64,000 nt of DNA, taken from assembly GCF_002834235.1 (NCBI RefSeq), contig NZ_NNBY01000031.1, forward strand, positions 95,149 through 159,148, written 5' to 3'. The notes below the pieces were generated by a model that did no database searches, was not told the DNA's origin, and worked only from the letters and a program-made list of their open reading frames with translations. The number at the start of each line of letters is the position of its first letter. The first letter of the stretch is position 1. This document shows positions 1-8,845 of this stretch, one piece after another. Both the position numbers and the translations under genes were made by a program. The DNA is from Ruminococcus bromii. GTDB lineage: Bacteria; Bacillota; Clostridia; Oscillospirales; Acutalibacteraceae.

Positions 1-2
1 AC

Positions 3-254
3 ATTACAGGCGTTGACACAGAACTTCTTGAAAGCCTCAAGAAAGACCATGATGTCGTTGTAACACTCGAAGACGGAGTGCTTGACGGTGGTTTTGGTGA
101 GAAGATTGCCCGTTTCTACGGTTCGTCAGATGTAAAGGTTATCAATTTCGGTCTTAAAAAGGAATTCATTGACAGATATAATCCTGCCGATGTCCTCAAA
201 GAAAACCGCCTCACACCCGAACAGATTGCAGAAGATGCAGTCGCTTTGATTTAA
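3..254 (+). CDS. dxs: 1-deoxy-D-xylulose-5-phosphate synthase, C-terminal fragment (5' end outside window)
   Basis: The window opens inside this reading frame, so only the last 83 residues are visible. They look like the C-terminal transketolase domain of DXS: a VVVTLEDGVLDGGFG stretch, then KVINFGLKKEFIDRY and a closing LTPEQIAEDA helix. DXS joins pyruvate and glyceraldehyde 3-phosphate with thiamine diphosphate to start the MEP isoprenoid pathway in the cytoplasm. The thiamine-binding and catalytic domains lie upstream of the window. Another transketolase-family C-terminal subunit is possible, but the LEDGVLDGGFG form and the short tail fit DXS best. Confidence 0.72.
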   Translation: MTGVDTELLESLKKDHDVVVTLEDGVLDGGFGEKIARFYGSSDVKVINFGLKKEFIDRYNPADVLKENRLTPEQIAEDAVALI

Positions 255-301
255 ATAATTTAAAAATAACTATTATAAACGAATTTTAGGAGTTAATATC
301 A

Positions 302-625
302 ATGGTAAAACAGACAGCAGGAAGAGATAAACTCGGTGAGTTTGCACCGAAATTTGCAGAAATTAATGACGATGTGCTTTTCGGTGAAGTGTGGAGTAGG
401 GAAGACAAACTTTCACTTCGTGACCGTTCACTTGTTACAGTTGTTGCACTTATGTCACAGGGACTTGTAGATTCTTCTTTTAAGTATCATCTTATGTCAG
501 CCAAAAACAACGGCATTACAAAGGAAGAAATTGCAGAAATCATCACTCATTCCGCATTCTATGCAGGATGGTCAAAAGCTTGGGCAGCTTTCAATATGGC
601 AAAAGAGGTTTGGACAGAAGAATAA
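302..625 (+). CDS. carboxymuconolactone decarboxylase family protein
   Basis: This is a 107-residue protein of the AhpD-like carboxymuconolactone decarboxylase fold. The visible signature is DRSLVTVVALMSQG followed by a helix with KYHLMSAKNNGITKEEI and a GWSKAWAAFNMAKEVW tail. Family members with a CxxC pair act as peroxidase partners, but here there is no cysteine at all, so a thiol peroxidase role is unlikely and a decarboxylase-like or unknown enzymatic role is more likely. The start is supported by TAGGAG about nine bases upstream. It lies 47 bases downstream of the dxs-like gene and may be cotranscribed with it. The substrate cannot be read from the sequence. Confidence 0.8.
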   Translation: MVKQTAGRDKLGEFAPKFAEINDDVLFGEVWSREDKLSLRDRSLVTVVALMSQGLVDSSFKYHLMSAKNNGITKEEIAEIITHSAFYAGWSKAWAAFNMAKEVWTEE

Positions 626-632
626 AGAGCAG

Positions 633-661
633 TTGCATATATATTTCTCTTGTGATACAAT
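633..661 (+). promoter_or_regulatory. sigma-A-type promoter for the 707-1473 gene pair
   Basis: TTGCAT at 633-638 and TACAAT at 656-661 are separated by 17 bases, about 45 bases before the start codon at 707. Confidence 0.6.
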
Positions 662-706
662 TAACTGTAGTTATTTTAAATCTTAATTTTTACAAAGGGA
701 AATATT

Positions 707-1030
707 ATGAGAAAGACTAAATTTATAATCACCTTGTTAATGGCTGTTCTGATGACTTTTTCATCAGCCTTTTGTGTAAGTGTATCTGCGGCGTCTTCGC
801 CCGATGAGGCGATGATTTCGGGCAATTATGACGGCATTGAGCCTATTCCCACAGAAAAGCCCGAGGACAAGCCCGTAAAGCACGGCAAGGGCTTTTCAAG
901 CGGAGATTACGCCTTGTTCTATACTCAGACAACATTCCTTGCACTTCTTGCAGGATACCTGATTATCTTCAAAGTAAAGGGCACAAAGACAAAAGAGAAA
1001 ATGCACAGAAGAAAACTTGACCGAAAGTGA
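707..1030 (+). CDS. small secreted or membrane-anchored protein of unknown function
   Basis: I do not recognise a family for this 107-residue protein. It begins with a clear signal peptide (MRKTK, a hydrophobic core, then SVSA-A as a likely cleavage site near residue 28). A proline- and lysine-rich exposed segment follows (residues about 45-65, with PTEKPEDKPVKHGKG), then one transmembrane helix (about residues 72-90) and a basic cytoplasmic tail. The topology suggests a short extracytoplasmic segment anchored by its C-terminal helix. The start has AAAGGGA upstream. Its stop overlaps the next gene's GTG start by four bases (GTGA), which indicates translational coupling. Confidence 0.6.
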   Translation: MRKTKFIITLLMAVLMTFSSAFCVSVSAASSPDEAMISGNYDGIEPIPTEKPEDKPVKHGKGFSSGDYALFYTQTTFLALLAGYLIIFKVKGTKTKEKMHRRKLDRK

Positions 1031-1473
1031 AGTGGAATATGAAAATAAGTGAAATATTTTTAACTGTTCTTTTTATTTTTTCGGCACTTTCGTCTTTACT
1101 GACCCAAATACCTGTTATAAGAAATTCGATTGTATTTTTTATTCTCTTGTTAGCACAGCTTTTGTTTGTATTTATATTTCATCACAACATAAAGAAAATG
1201 AAAATATACGGTACTGTTATTACTGCGCTTGCTGTATCCAACATTATCAACGGTATTATCGCATGGTGTTGGGCGTATCAATCAATTAACAGCATAAGCG
1301 TACCAATAAAACAGGGAACGGACATACTTGGAATTGTTATGGCAAAGGCATCATTTGGTATGTTTGCCTACCTTATTTCAGGGATTGCAATAGTTGTTTT
1401 TGCAGAATGTATTGTTTCGGTATTTATAAAATACCGAACAAAAAAGAAACAACAGCTTATTCACAACATCTAA
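1027..1473 (+). CDS. four-helix integral membrane protein, unknown function
   Basis: This 148-residue protein is mostly hydrophobic, with about four predicted transmembrane helices (residues roughly 8-27, 30-50, 60-82 and 108-135) and a basic C-terminal tail (KYRTKKKQQ). No conserved catalytic motif is visible and I do not recognise the family. The GTG start at 1027 overlaps the previous stop; an ATG four codons later (1039) is an alternative. The overlap with the upstream signal-peptide protein suggests the two work together at the membrane. Confidence 0.55.
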   Translation: MKWNMKISEIFLTVLFIFSALSSLLTQIPVIRNSIVFFILLLAQLLFVFIFHHNIKKMKIYGTVITALAVSNIINGIIAWCWAYQSINSISVPIKQGTDILGIVMAKASFGMFAYLISGIAIVVFAECIVSVFIKYRTKKKQQLIHNI

Positions 1474-1476
1474 AAC

Positions 1477-1520
1477 AAAACGGATTGGCTCAATAAAAAT
1501 GCCAATCCGTTTTATTATGT
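1477..1520 (+). terminator. rho-independent terminator after the 707-1473 pair
   Basis: A 13-bp perfect stem (1477-1489 with 1501-1513, core ACGGATTGGC/GCCAATCCGT) is followed by TTTTATT. Confidence 0.85.
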
Positions 1521-1533
1521 TGACACATTAAAA

Positions 1534-1559
1534 CAGCCCGACCAATTACGGTCGGGCTG
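1534..1559 (-). terminator. terminator of the V-ATPase operon
   Basis: A 10-bp GC-rich stem (CAGCCCGACC at 1534-1543 with GGTCGGGCTG at 1550-1559) is followed, reading the minus strand, by a T-rich run. It lies just past the stop of the subunit D gene. Confidence 0.85.
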
Positions 1560-1564
1560 ATAAT

Positions 1565-2227
1565 TTATGCGCTTTCAGCACTTAATTCTTTAGCTTTTTT
1601 CAAAGCAGCATCTTTTTGCTTTTTCTTCTTGATTACCTTGAGTCGGCTGAATTCCTCACGATCCTTTTCGTCAAGTGCGTCGGAAATGAACTTAACTGTT
1701 TCCTCAAAACGGGGAATCATAATGTTCTTGAGAGCGTTTGCTCTCTTCTGAGTTTTCTTGATTGAATCGGCAAGGCGGTAAACGCTGTTCTCAATCTCGG
1801 CAAGCTCAACTGTAAGGTTTTTAACTTCGGTAAATTTTGTATAAACCTTATCAATTGCCGAATTTGTTGTGCGCAGACCGTAGTGTAGGTAGTGATGGTC
1901 TTCTTGTCCCTCAATAGTGAGAATCGGAATTTCAACACCCATAACACTTCTTGAATCAAGCTTCAAGCCGTTCTCATAGGGAATAGCGTTAGAAATATCT
2001 TCACAAAAGCCGTTGGTAACATTTGCCGTTTGAAGTGCTGTGTAAGCCTCTGCATAAGCGTCATCAATTTTCTGCTGGATTGCGTTTGCATGGTCAATAA
2101 GCGTCATCATTTCTCTGATGAGAATGTTACGCTTTCTGTCCAACAGTTCATAGCCGTTTTTGGCGAGTGCAAGGGATTTCTTAGTATTCATAAGATTACC
2201 CTTGGTAGGTACTGTCTGTACTGCCAT
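1565..2227 (-). CDS. atpD: V-type ATP synthase subunit D
   Basis: Subunit D is the central rotor shaft of the V1/A1 motor, coupling ATP hydrolysis or synthesis in the A3B3 head to rotation of the membrane ring. This 220-residue protein has the family's N-terminal VPTKGNLMNTKKSLALAKNGYELLDRKR-type helix start (only partly quoted here) and a long C-terminal helix with QKRANALKNIMIPRFEETVKFI, a strong family signature. The two long helices form the antiparallel coiled coil. The lysine-rich tail (VIKKKKQKDAALKKAKEL) is usual. It is the last gene of the operon, 28 bases after subunit B, and is followed by a terminator. Confidence 0.95.
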   Translation of the reverse strand: MAVQTVPTKGNLMNTKKSLALAKNGYELLDRKRNILIREMMTLIDHANAIQQKIDDAYAEAYTALQTANVTNGFCEDISNAIPYENGLKLDSRSVMGVEIPILTIEGQEDHHYLHYGLRTTNSAIDKVYTKFTEVKNLTVELAEIENSVYRLADSIKKTQKRANALKNIMIPRFEETVKFISDALDEKDREEFSRLKVIKKKKQKDAALKKAKELSAESA

Positions 2228-2255
2228 AAATGCTCACACTCCTTTCTTCAAACGA

Positions 2256-3635
2256 TTATTTGTCACCCTTATAGTACTGATCAAGTAAAGCATCGTCAAC
2301 ACGGTCAAGTTCTGCTCTCGGCAATGTTGAAAGCAATTCCCAACCAAGGTCAAGACTCTGTTCAATACTTCTATTTTCATTAAAGCCCTGATTAACGAAC
2401 TTTGATTCAAACAATCTGCCAAACTCAATGTACTTCTTATCAGTAGGAGAAAGCTCCTCTTCACCGATAACAGATGCAAGCGATCTTGCGTCAATTACCT
2501 TTGCATAAGAAGCGAAAAGCTGGTTTGCAAGAGGCTGGTGATCGGCTCTTGTGTAACCCTCACCGATACCGTCCTTCATAAGACGGGAAAGGGAAGGAAG
2601 AACATTAACAGGCGGATACAATCCCTGTCCCTGAAGTGAACGGTCAAGAACAATCTGTCCCTCTGTAATGTAACCTGTAAGGTCGGGGATAGGATGTGTA
2701 ATATCGTCGTTAGGCATTGTCAAAATCGGAATCTGTGTAACAGAACCGTTGTGACCTTTAATCATACCTGCACGCTCATAAAGTGATGCAAGGTCAGAAT
2801 AAAGATAGCCGGGGTAACCCTTTCTGCCCGGAATTTCACCTTTTGATGACGAGAACTCACGAAGAGCCTCGGCATAAGATGTCATATCGGTCATAATAAC
2901 AAGAATGTGCATATCAAGCTCAAATGCAAGATATTCAGCAATTGTAAGAGCACATCTCGGTGTAAGAGTTCTTTCAATGATAGGATCGTTTGAAAGGTTC
3001 AAAAGCATTACAACTCTTGAAAGTACACCGCTTTCTTCAAAGCTCTTCTTAAAGTATTCTGCAACATCTTTTTGAACACCCATTGCGGCAAATACAACAC
3101 CGAAGTTAGAGCTGTTTGCACCGCTGATTTTAGCCTGTCTTACAATCTGAACGGCAAGGTCATTATGCTTCATACCTGAGCCGGAGAAGATAGGCAGCTT
3201 CTGACCTCTGATAAGAGTCATAAGCGTATCAATGGTTGAAATACCTGTGTTGATGTAGTTTTTAGGATAAACACGGGAAACAGGGTTGATAGGAGTACCG
3301 TTGATATTAGCCTTTTTAACAGGGAAAATATCTCCGAGTCCGTCAATAGGTTTGCCCGCACCGTCAAGTACACGGCCGATAATTTCAGGGGAAAGAGGCA
3401 TCTCCATAGGATGACCTGTAAGTCTTGTTCTTGTGTTTTTAAGGCTGATTCTTCTTGTACCCTCAAAAACCTGAACAACTATTCTTTCGCCCTCAATCTG
3501 AACGACACGACCCTGACGCATTGTACCGTTATCAAGACGAATGTCAACAATTTCCTCGTTGGAAACGCCCTTAACACCGTCCATAACTATAAGAGAGCCG
3601 TTAATTTCTTTAACGCCTACATAATCTATAATCAT
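2256..3635 (-). CDS. atpB: V-type ATP synthase subunit B
   Basis: This is the non-catalytic nucleotide-site subunit that alternates with subunit A in the hexameric head. The 459-residue length is normal. Visible family features include the N-terminal beta barrel, the degenerate P-loop region [15 protein letters not shown] (no GKT, as expected for B), [15 protein letters not shown] and [15 protein letters not shown]. The C-terminal helical domain ends with [10 protein letters not shown]. It sits between A (18-base gap) and D (28-base gap) in the usual A-B-D order. Confidence 0.97.
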   Translation of the reverse strand: MIIDYVGVKEINGSLIVMDGVKGVSNEEIVDIRLDNGTMRQGRVVQIEGERIVVQVFEGTRRISLKNTRTRLTGHPMEMPLSPEIIGRVLDGAGKPIDGLGDIFPVKKANINGTPINPVSRVYPKNYINTGISTIDTLMTLIRGQKLPIFSGSGMKHNDLAVQIVRQAKISGANSSNFGVVFAAMGVQKDVAEYFKKSFEESGVLSRVVMLLNLSNDPIIERTLTPRCALTIAEYLAFELDMHILVIMTDMTSYAEALREFSSSKGEIPGRKGYPGYLYSDLASLYERAGMIKGHNGSVTQIPILTMPNDDITHPIPDLTGYITEGQIVLDRSLQGQGLYPPVNVLPSLSRLMKDGIGEGYTRADHQPLANQLFASYAKVIDARSLASVIGEEELSPTDKKYIEFGRLFESKFVNQGFNENRSIEQSLDLGWELLSTLPRAELDRVDDALLDQYYKGDK

Positions 3636-3653
3636 TATTGCGTTCCCTCCTTA

Positions 3654-5408
3654 TTAAGAAATTGCAGCAAGCTTTTCGTCAATTTCCTTAATGTAATCGT
3701 CAAACATTTCAGGCTTGCTGTTAGGAATATCATACTTCATCTTTGTAAGCTTATCAAACAGACCAAGGTTAAGAATCTTGGAAAGCGGAATATTCTGAGC
3801 AACTATATCCTTAGCTTTGGCATGAAGATGAAGAATGGTTTTCATCATAAGCTTTTGCTTTTCAAGCGGAACATAAGTATCATCGGCATGGAAAGCGTTC
3901 TGTTGTAAGAAACCGACACGAATTACTCTTGCTGTTTCAATTACAAGCTTCTGATCATCGGGGAGTACATCCGAACCGATGAGCTTTACGATTTCCATAA
4001 GTGAACTTTCTTCCTGTAAAAGTGCGCTTATTCTGTTTCTGTATTCAATAAAATCCTCACCGAGATTTTCCCTGAACCACGGATCAAGGTCGTTAAAATA
4101 CTCGCTGTAGCTGTCCATCCAGTTAATGGCAGGATAATGTCTTGAATAAGCAAGAGCCTTATCAAGAGCCCAGAAACATCTTGTAAAACGCTTTGTGTTC
4201 TGTGTTACAGGCTCAGAGAAGTCTGAACCCTGCGGAGAAACCGCACCGATAAGCGTTACAGAGCCTTCGCCGCCGCTGAGAACCTCAGCACGACCGCCAC
4301 GCTCATAGAACTCGGCAAGTCTTGAAGGAAGGTACGCAGGGAAACCTTCTTCGGCAGGCATTTCTTCAAGTCGGCCTGAAATCTCACGGAGAGCCTCAGC
4401 CCAACGGGATGTTGAGTCAGCCATCATGGCAACATGATAACCCATATCTCTGTAATATTCGCCAAGAGTAATACCTGTGTAAATTGAAGCCTCACGAGCC
4501 GCAACAGGCATATTTGATGTGTTGGCGATAAGTACGGTTCTGTCGGTCATAGGACGCTGTGACTTTGGGTCAATAAGCTCTGAGAATTCCTCAAGAACCT
4601 GGCTCATTTCGTTACCACGCTCACCGCAACCGACATAGATAATGATATCGGCGTCGCACCACTTTGCAAGCTGGTGCTGAGTCATTGTTTTACCTGTACC
4701 GAAACCGCCCGGAATAGCTGCTGTACCGCCCTTTGCAATAGGGAAGAGAGTGTCAATAACTCTCTGACCCGTGATAAGCGGAACAGATGATGTAAGTCTT
4801 TCCTTAACAGGACGGGAAGTTCTGATTGGCCACTGCTGACAAAGGGTAAGGTTGTGTTCAACGCCTTCGTCATCCTTGATTACAACAACTGTATCAAAGA
4901 GCTTGTACTCGCCGTTTGGATTAACCTTTACTACTTCACCCGAAAGCTCAGGCGGAACCATAAGTCTGTGTTCAATGATAGGAGTTTCGGGGAGAGTAGC
5001 GTAAATTTGACCGCCCTCAAGCTTGTCACCGACTTTAACCTTCATTGTAACATTCCACAGCTTCTTGTCATCAAGAGCAGAAACTGAAGAACCACGGTTA
5101 ATAAACGCACCTGCCTCTTCTTCAATAGCCTTCAGCGGTCTTTCGATACCGTCAAAGATGTTGTCAATAATACCGGGGCCGAGAAGAACATTCATAGGAG
5201 CACCGGTACCCTCAACGGGATCGCCCGGTTTAAGTCCTGTTGTTTCCTCATAAACCTGAATAGTTGTGATGTCGTCTGTAATACCGATGATTTCACCGAC
5301 AAGCTTTTGCTTGCCTACATGAACCATTTCCATCATCTCAAAGCTGTCGGTATTTTTTACGGTAACAACAGGTCCGTTTATTCCATATATAACATTGTTG
5401 TTTTCCAT
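3654..5408 (-). CDS. atpA: V-type ATP synthase subunit A (catalytic)
   Basis: This is the catalytic ATPase subunit of the V1/A1 head. The protein is 584 residues, normal for the family. An N-terminal barrel is followed by the A-subunit-specific non-homologous insert (about 110-200). The P-loop is GGFGTGKT at residues 234-241, the catalytic glutamate lies in GERGNEM near 262-268, and later segments include DSTSRWAEALREISGRL and PAEEGFPAYLPSRLAEFYE. The P-loop has GGFGTGKT where many homologues have GPFGSGKT, a conservative change. It follows subunit E after 42 bases and precedes B after 18. Confidence 0.97.
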   Translation of the reverse strand: MENNNVIYGINGPVVTVKNTDSFEMMEMVHVGKQKLVGEIIGITDDITTIQVYEETTGLKPGDPVEGTGAPMNVLLGPGIIDNIFDGIERPLKAIEEEAGAFINRGSSVSALDDKKLWNVTMKVKVGDKLEGGQIYATLPETPIIEHRLMVPPELSGEVVKVNPNGEYKLFDTVVVIKDDEGVEHNLTLCQQWPIRTSRPVKERLTSSVPLITGQRVIDTLFPIAKGGTAAIPGGFGTGKTMTQHQLAKWCDADIIIYVGCGERGNEMSQVLEEFSELIDPKSQRPMTDRTVLIANTSNMPVAAREASIYTGITLGEYYRDMGYHVAMMADSTSRWAEALREISGRLEEMPAEEGFPAYLPSRLAEFYERGGRAEVLSGGEGSVTLIGAVSPQGSDFSEPVTQNTKRFTRCFWALDKALAYSRHYPAINWMDSYSEYFNDLDPWFRENLGEDFIEYRNRISALLQEESSLMEIVKLIGSDVLPDDQKLVIETARVIRVGFLQQNAFHADDTYVPLEKQKLMMKTILHLHAKAKDIVAQNIPLSKILNLGLFDKLTKMKYDIPNSKPEMFDDYIKEIDEKLAAIS

Positions 5409-5450
5409 ATTATTACCATCTCTTTCAAAAGAAATTAACAGTCAGCAAGA

Positions 5451-6047
5451 TTAAAGCACACTCAGTCCGGAATTTTCAATAAACCATTCTTTCTGTGCAT
5501 AGAGCTTGCTGTCAAGAGTTTCATCGGCAACAATATTCATTGCCTTGCAAAAGCCTTTGATTCCGCCGATTTTAATTGATTTGTCGGCAACAACCTCGGT
5601 GCTTCCTGCAAAAACTGCCTTGATTTTGTCTGAGTTCTTCATATCTCTTTCGTTGACATAAACAACACAGTCGTTGTCTGCAAAAAGCTTAGCAACTTCC
5701 TTTGCACTTTTTACAAGGCTGTTTGAGTAATCTGATGTTTTTGTGTATTCAACAAGCTTTTCTTCAGCCTTTTTAAATACGCTTTCAGTCATTTCAGCTC
5801 TCTCGAGAAACAGTTTTTTCTGACCTTCCTGAATTTTCTTTGCAAGAATACCAGTCTGCCTGTTTCTTGATTCTTCAAGTTTGTCCTTGATATATTTTTC
5901 GCTGTCATGTCTGCCTTTTTCGGTTGCCTCTTTCAGCTTTTCTTCTTTAAGCTGAGCAACCTCTGTCTGCATGGCACTTCTTTGTTCATCAGCATATTTT
6001 TTAATGGCTTTCAGAAAGTTATCTGTTTTGTTTTTGGAGTTTTCCAT
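5451..6047 (-). CDS. atpE: V-type ATP synthase subunit E
   Basis: This is a peripheral stalk subunit of 198 residues. The N-terminal half is a long charged helix (residues about 1-95, rich in K and E), which pairs with the other stalk subunit as a coiled coil. The C-terminal half is a small globular domain (about 100-198) containing a VYVNERD segment and GGIKGFCKAMNIVADETLDSKL-like strands (partly quoted), typical of the part that contacts the head. A GGGAGG ribosome binding site precedes the ATG. The assignment rests on fold-like features and operon position, because E subunits diverge strongly. Confidence 0.88.
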   Translation of the reverse strand: MENSKNKTDNFLKAIKKYADEQRSAMQTEVAQLKEEKLKEATEKGRHDSEKYIKDKLEESRNRQTGILAKKIQEGQKKLFLERAEMTESVFKKAEEKLVEYTKTSDYSNSLVKSAKEVAKLFADNDCVVYVNERDMKNSDKIKAVFAGSTEVVADKSIKIGGIKGFCKAMNIVADETLDSKLYAQKEWFIENSGLSVL

Positions 6048-6086
6048 TAAAAATAACCTCCCTGAATAAATTCAGATATGTGATAA

Positions 6087-6395
6087 TTACAGCTTTACGC
6101 CGATTGCGTCCTGAACATATTTTGTAATACTGTCCTTGGTTCTTCCGTTACCGTGACGGTCGGGAATTTCAACAATAAGCGGCTGTTTGCGGTTAAGCTT
6201 GAGGTCATAAATAAGGTCGGGACAGAGCGAAACAAGTGTTTCCGTAATAAGAATAACTGCAATATCATCCCTGTTCACAGCCTTTTCAAGCTCACTGCGT
6301 ACCTCATCCTCCTGATGAACAACTACGCCTTCAATACCTGCAAATCTCATACCCATTTTGGTATCGACATTATCACTTATAAGAAAAAATTTCAT
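6087..6395 (-). CDS. atpF: V-type ATP synthase subunit F
   Basis: This is a 102-residue Rossmann-like small subunit that binds the central stalk. Visible features are MKFFLISDNVDTKMGMRFAG at the start, IAVILITETLVSLCPDLI in the middle and a C-terminal segment ending in VQDAIGVKL. The start is set at the ATG at 6395, with AAGGA about nine bases upstream; a TTG three codons earlier (6404) is less likely. It lies between the proteolipid gene and subunit E. Confidence 0.9.
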   Translation of the reverse strand: MKFFLISDNVDTKMGMRFAGIEGVVVHQEDEVRSELEKAVNRDDIAVILITETLVSLCPDLIYDLKLNRKQPLIVEIPDRHGNGRTKDSITKYVQDAIGVKL

Positions 6396-6431
6396 AATAA
6401 TCAATCCTTAACGAAACTTAAATCGCTTAAA

Positions 6432-6857
6432 TTATCTTGCAAAGATAAGAAGAATTGAAACGAGCATACCGTAAATAGCGATACCTTCACCAAGTACAAC
6501 GAAGATGATTGCCTTACCGAATGCCTTAGGATCTTCACTTGTAGCACCGATAGCGGCAGGAGCAGCGTTACCAACGGCAATACCGCCGCCGATACATGAA
6601 AGACCTGTTGCAAGAGCGGCACCGATATATGCAAGACCGTCAGCCATACCCGATGTAGCGGCAGCAGCATCACCTGTAGCAGCACTTGCTACGATAGGGC
6701 ATACCATGCAGAATGCAAATACAGCAGCGAATGAGCAAATCTGAGTAAGAACTGTTTTCTTTCTGTTCTTTCCATGCTCAAAAGCCTTTACTGCGAGGAT
6801 TGCAGATGCACAAAGAAATACTACCGGAACAGCTAACATAATTAAATTGAATAACAT
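6432..6857 (-). CDS. atpK: V-type ATP synthase subunit K (proteolipid c ring)
   Basis: This is the membrane ring subunit that carries the coupling ion. The 141-residue protein ends in a classical two-helix hairpin (about residues 74-141): GGGIAVGNAAPAAIG in the first helix and LGEGIAIYG in the second, where E124 is the likely ion-binding carboxylate. Two more hydrophobic segments precede it (about 1-24 and 37-60), so the protein has one hairpin plus an N-terminal membrane extension, rather than a double hairpin with two polar loops. No clear Na+-site glutamine signature is visible, so the choice of H+ or Na+ is open. Confidence 0.92.
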   Translation of the reverse strand: MLFNLIMLAVPVVFLCASAILAVKAFEHGKNRKKTVLTQICSFAAVFAFCMVCPIVASAATGDAAAATSGMADGLAYIGAALATGLSCIGGGIAVGNAAPAAIGATSEDPKAFGKAIIFVVLGEGIAIYGMLVSILLIFAR

Positions 6858-6878
6858 AATAATACCTCCAAAAAATTA

Positions 6879-8813
6879 TCAATCAATATTTAATTTAACA
6901 GGTTCGTAAGGTCTGCCTTCACCGGAATAGAAACGGCTGAACATCTCGTAATATTCAAGTCTTAACACCTGAATTGCAACAAGAAGCGCCTCAAGAACCA
7001 TTACAAAAACATTACCTAAAACAACTACGGGCCAGTATGCTACTGCGGGAGCTGTTTGGGCAAGTACGAAAACAACCGTCATCATACCTGCATGTACAAG
7101 AACGAATGCACCGACTCTTAAAAAGCTTACCGTGTTTGTAACATACTCAAGCAAAAATTCGATTGACTCGATAGCATGCTCAAGAATATATCCGCCCCAG
7201 CTTTCGGGCTGCCAGTCTTTTTCACCGGCGATAAGAAGTCCGAGAGGCTCACCAAAGAAGATGAGCAGATAGGGGAGAACGATAAGACAAAGAATGTATG
7301 CAAGGGAAAATACCTGCAGACCCAATACGAGCTGCCCTGCAACACCGAAAATAATTGAACAGTAGAATACAAGACCTGCACAACCGCTTGATCCGAACAA
7401 GGCTCTTCCCACTTCTCCCTGCTTGAAGGAACTGTAAATATTAAGTCCCATAGCAACCACAACAAGCGAAATACCTATTGCAACCGCCGCAAGAAGAATC
7501 ATTACAATTGAGCCTGATGACATTACTTCAATCGGTTTTTCATCAAGTCCGAAGAGTGCCTTGTAAAGAGGATCGAGCACATGCTCAAATCCGAACACAC
7601 TTCCGAACACACAGCCGAATATCGCAGAAGAAATTCCGCACGGCACAAGAATCTTACCGATTTTCATTTTCCTGAGTTTCCACATAAGCGCACCGACAAT
7701 TGATACACAAATGCCCTGACCGAGGTCAGCAAACATTATGCCGAATATAATGACATAAGTGATAGCGATAAAGAGTGACGGATCAATTTCGTTATATTTC
7801 GGAACACCGTACATCTCCGTGTAAAATTCAAACGGTTTTGCAAGGAAACAGTTTTTGAGTTTGACAGGCGGCGATTTTGCAATCTCCGTCTTGCCGTCTG
7901 AAAAATCTACATTGACGCTGGCAATTTTTTTGAGTCTGCGTCTGAGAGGCTTAGCATCCTCTGTAGGAACCCAACCTACAATGATAAAGCTTTTGCTGTA
8001 TTGCAATGCTTTTGTGCGGATTTTGGCATAAAGATTAAGCTCTTCAAGCTTAGAAAGATATTTACAGATTCTAACCTCATACTTGTCAACATAATCGTCA
8101 ACTCGCTTCTGAGCTTCTTTAAGCTTTTCCTCAAGATGGGGAATAAGGCTCTCAAGTTTTTTCAGATGAATTCTCGGTGTGTCATTAACTCCGAGAACAT
8201 CACATTTTTCAAAGTACAATCCTGAAAAGATTCTGTCAATTTCCTCGGTTTTGTCTATCGGAGCAAAATAAACGCCCCAATAATGTGATTTATCCTCGGA
8301 ACAGACAATAAAATCCACATAAGGATTATCTTTATAGGCTGAAAGCTTTTCAAAGCTTTCCTTAGGCAATCTGCCAAAGCGTGAACTGATATACTTTAAG
8401 GTTAAAAGCTTTTCAATTTCAACCCCAAGTCCGACAAAGTGTGTTGTTTCAACAAGATTTTCCTTTGCCTGCATCAACTGCTCTTCAACAAACAGCCTGT
8501 CATCTGCAAGAACTTCAATGTCGCTGTTTATCTGATTTGTAAACAGCTCAATTTCTTTAAAGGTCGGATTAAAGTCACTTACATCAACAAGATTAAACTT
8601 GCGTTTTGTAAGGCTTAATGTTGCTTTAAGAGTGTTAAGAGGTTCAGCATAGATGTTTTTTGATTGCAGATGTGTAAAATCCTTTGTGTTGCTGTAGAAA
8701 GATGAAACATCATCGGGATGGAACACACCTGATTCACCAAGTACCGATATTACATTATCAATATCCCTTGTAAGTCCGATAATGCTTACGGCCTGCATGG
8801 TTGAAACAGCCAA
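6879..8813 (-). CDS. atpI: V-type ATP synthase subunit I (membrane stator a subunit)
   Basis: This 644-residue stator subunit has the expected two-part layout. The N-terminal cytoplasmic half (about 1-340) is helical and includes coiled coils (EEKLKEAQKRVDDYVDKYEVR). The C-terminal half has about seven to eight transmembrane helices, starting around IAITYVIIFGIMFADLGQG. The helix near residues 560-580 (NTVSFLRVGAFVLVHAG) holds the conserved arginine that faces the ring carboxylate. The tail LEYYEMFSRFYSGEGRPYEP is a strong family mark. It is the largest gene of the operon, upstream of the ring subunit. Confidence 0.96.
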   Translation of the reverse strand: MAVSTMQAVSIIGLTRDIDNVISVLGESGVFHPDDVSSFYSNTKDFTHLQSKNIYAEPLNTLKATLSLTKRKFNLVDVSDFNPTFKEIELFTNQINSDIEVLADDRLFVEEQLMQAKENLVETTHFVGLGVEIEKLLTLKYISSRFGRLPKESFEKLSAYKDNPYVDFIVCSEDKSHYWGVYFAPIDKTEEIDRIFSGLYFEKCDVLGVNDTPRIHLKKLESLIPHLEEKLKEAQKRVDDYVDKYEVRICKYLSKLEELNLYAKIRTKALQYSKSFIIVGWVPTEDAKPLRRRLKKIASVNVDFSDGKTEIAKSPPVKLKNCFLAKPFEFYTEMYGVPKYNEIDPSLFIAITYVIIFGIMFADLGQGICVSIVGALMWKLRKMKIGKILVPCGISSAIFGCVFGSVFGFEHVLDPLYKALFGLDEKPIEVMSSGSIVMILLAAVAIGISLVVVAMGLNIYSSFKQGEVGRALFGSSGCAGLVFYCSIIFGVAGQLVLGLQVFSLAYILCLIVLPYLLIFFGEPLGLLIAGEKDWQPESWGGYILEHAIESIEFLLEYVTNTVSFLRVGAFVLVHAGMMTVVFVLAQTAPAVAYWPVVVLGNVFVMVLEALLVAIQVLRLEYYEMFSRFYSGEGRPYEPVKLNID

Positions 8814-8845
8814 ATTATAATCACCTCTTCTTGACAGTCAAATAA

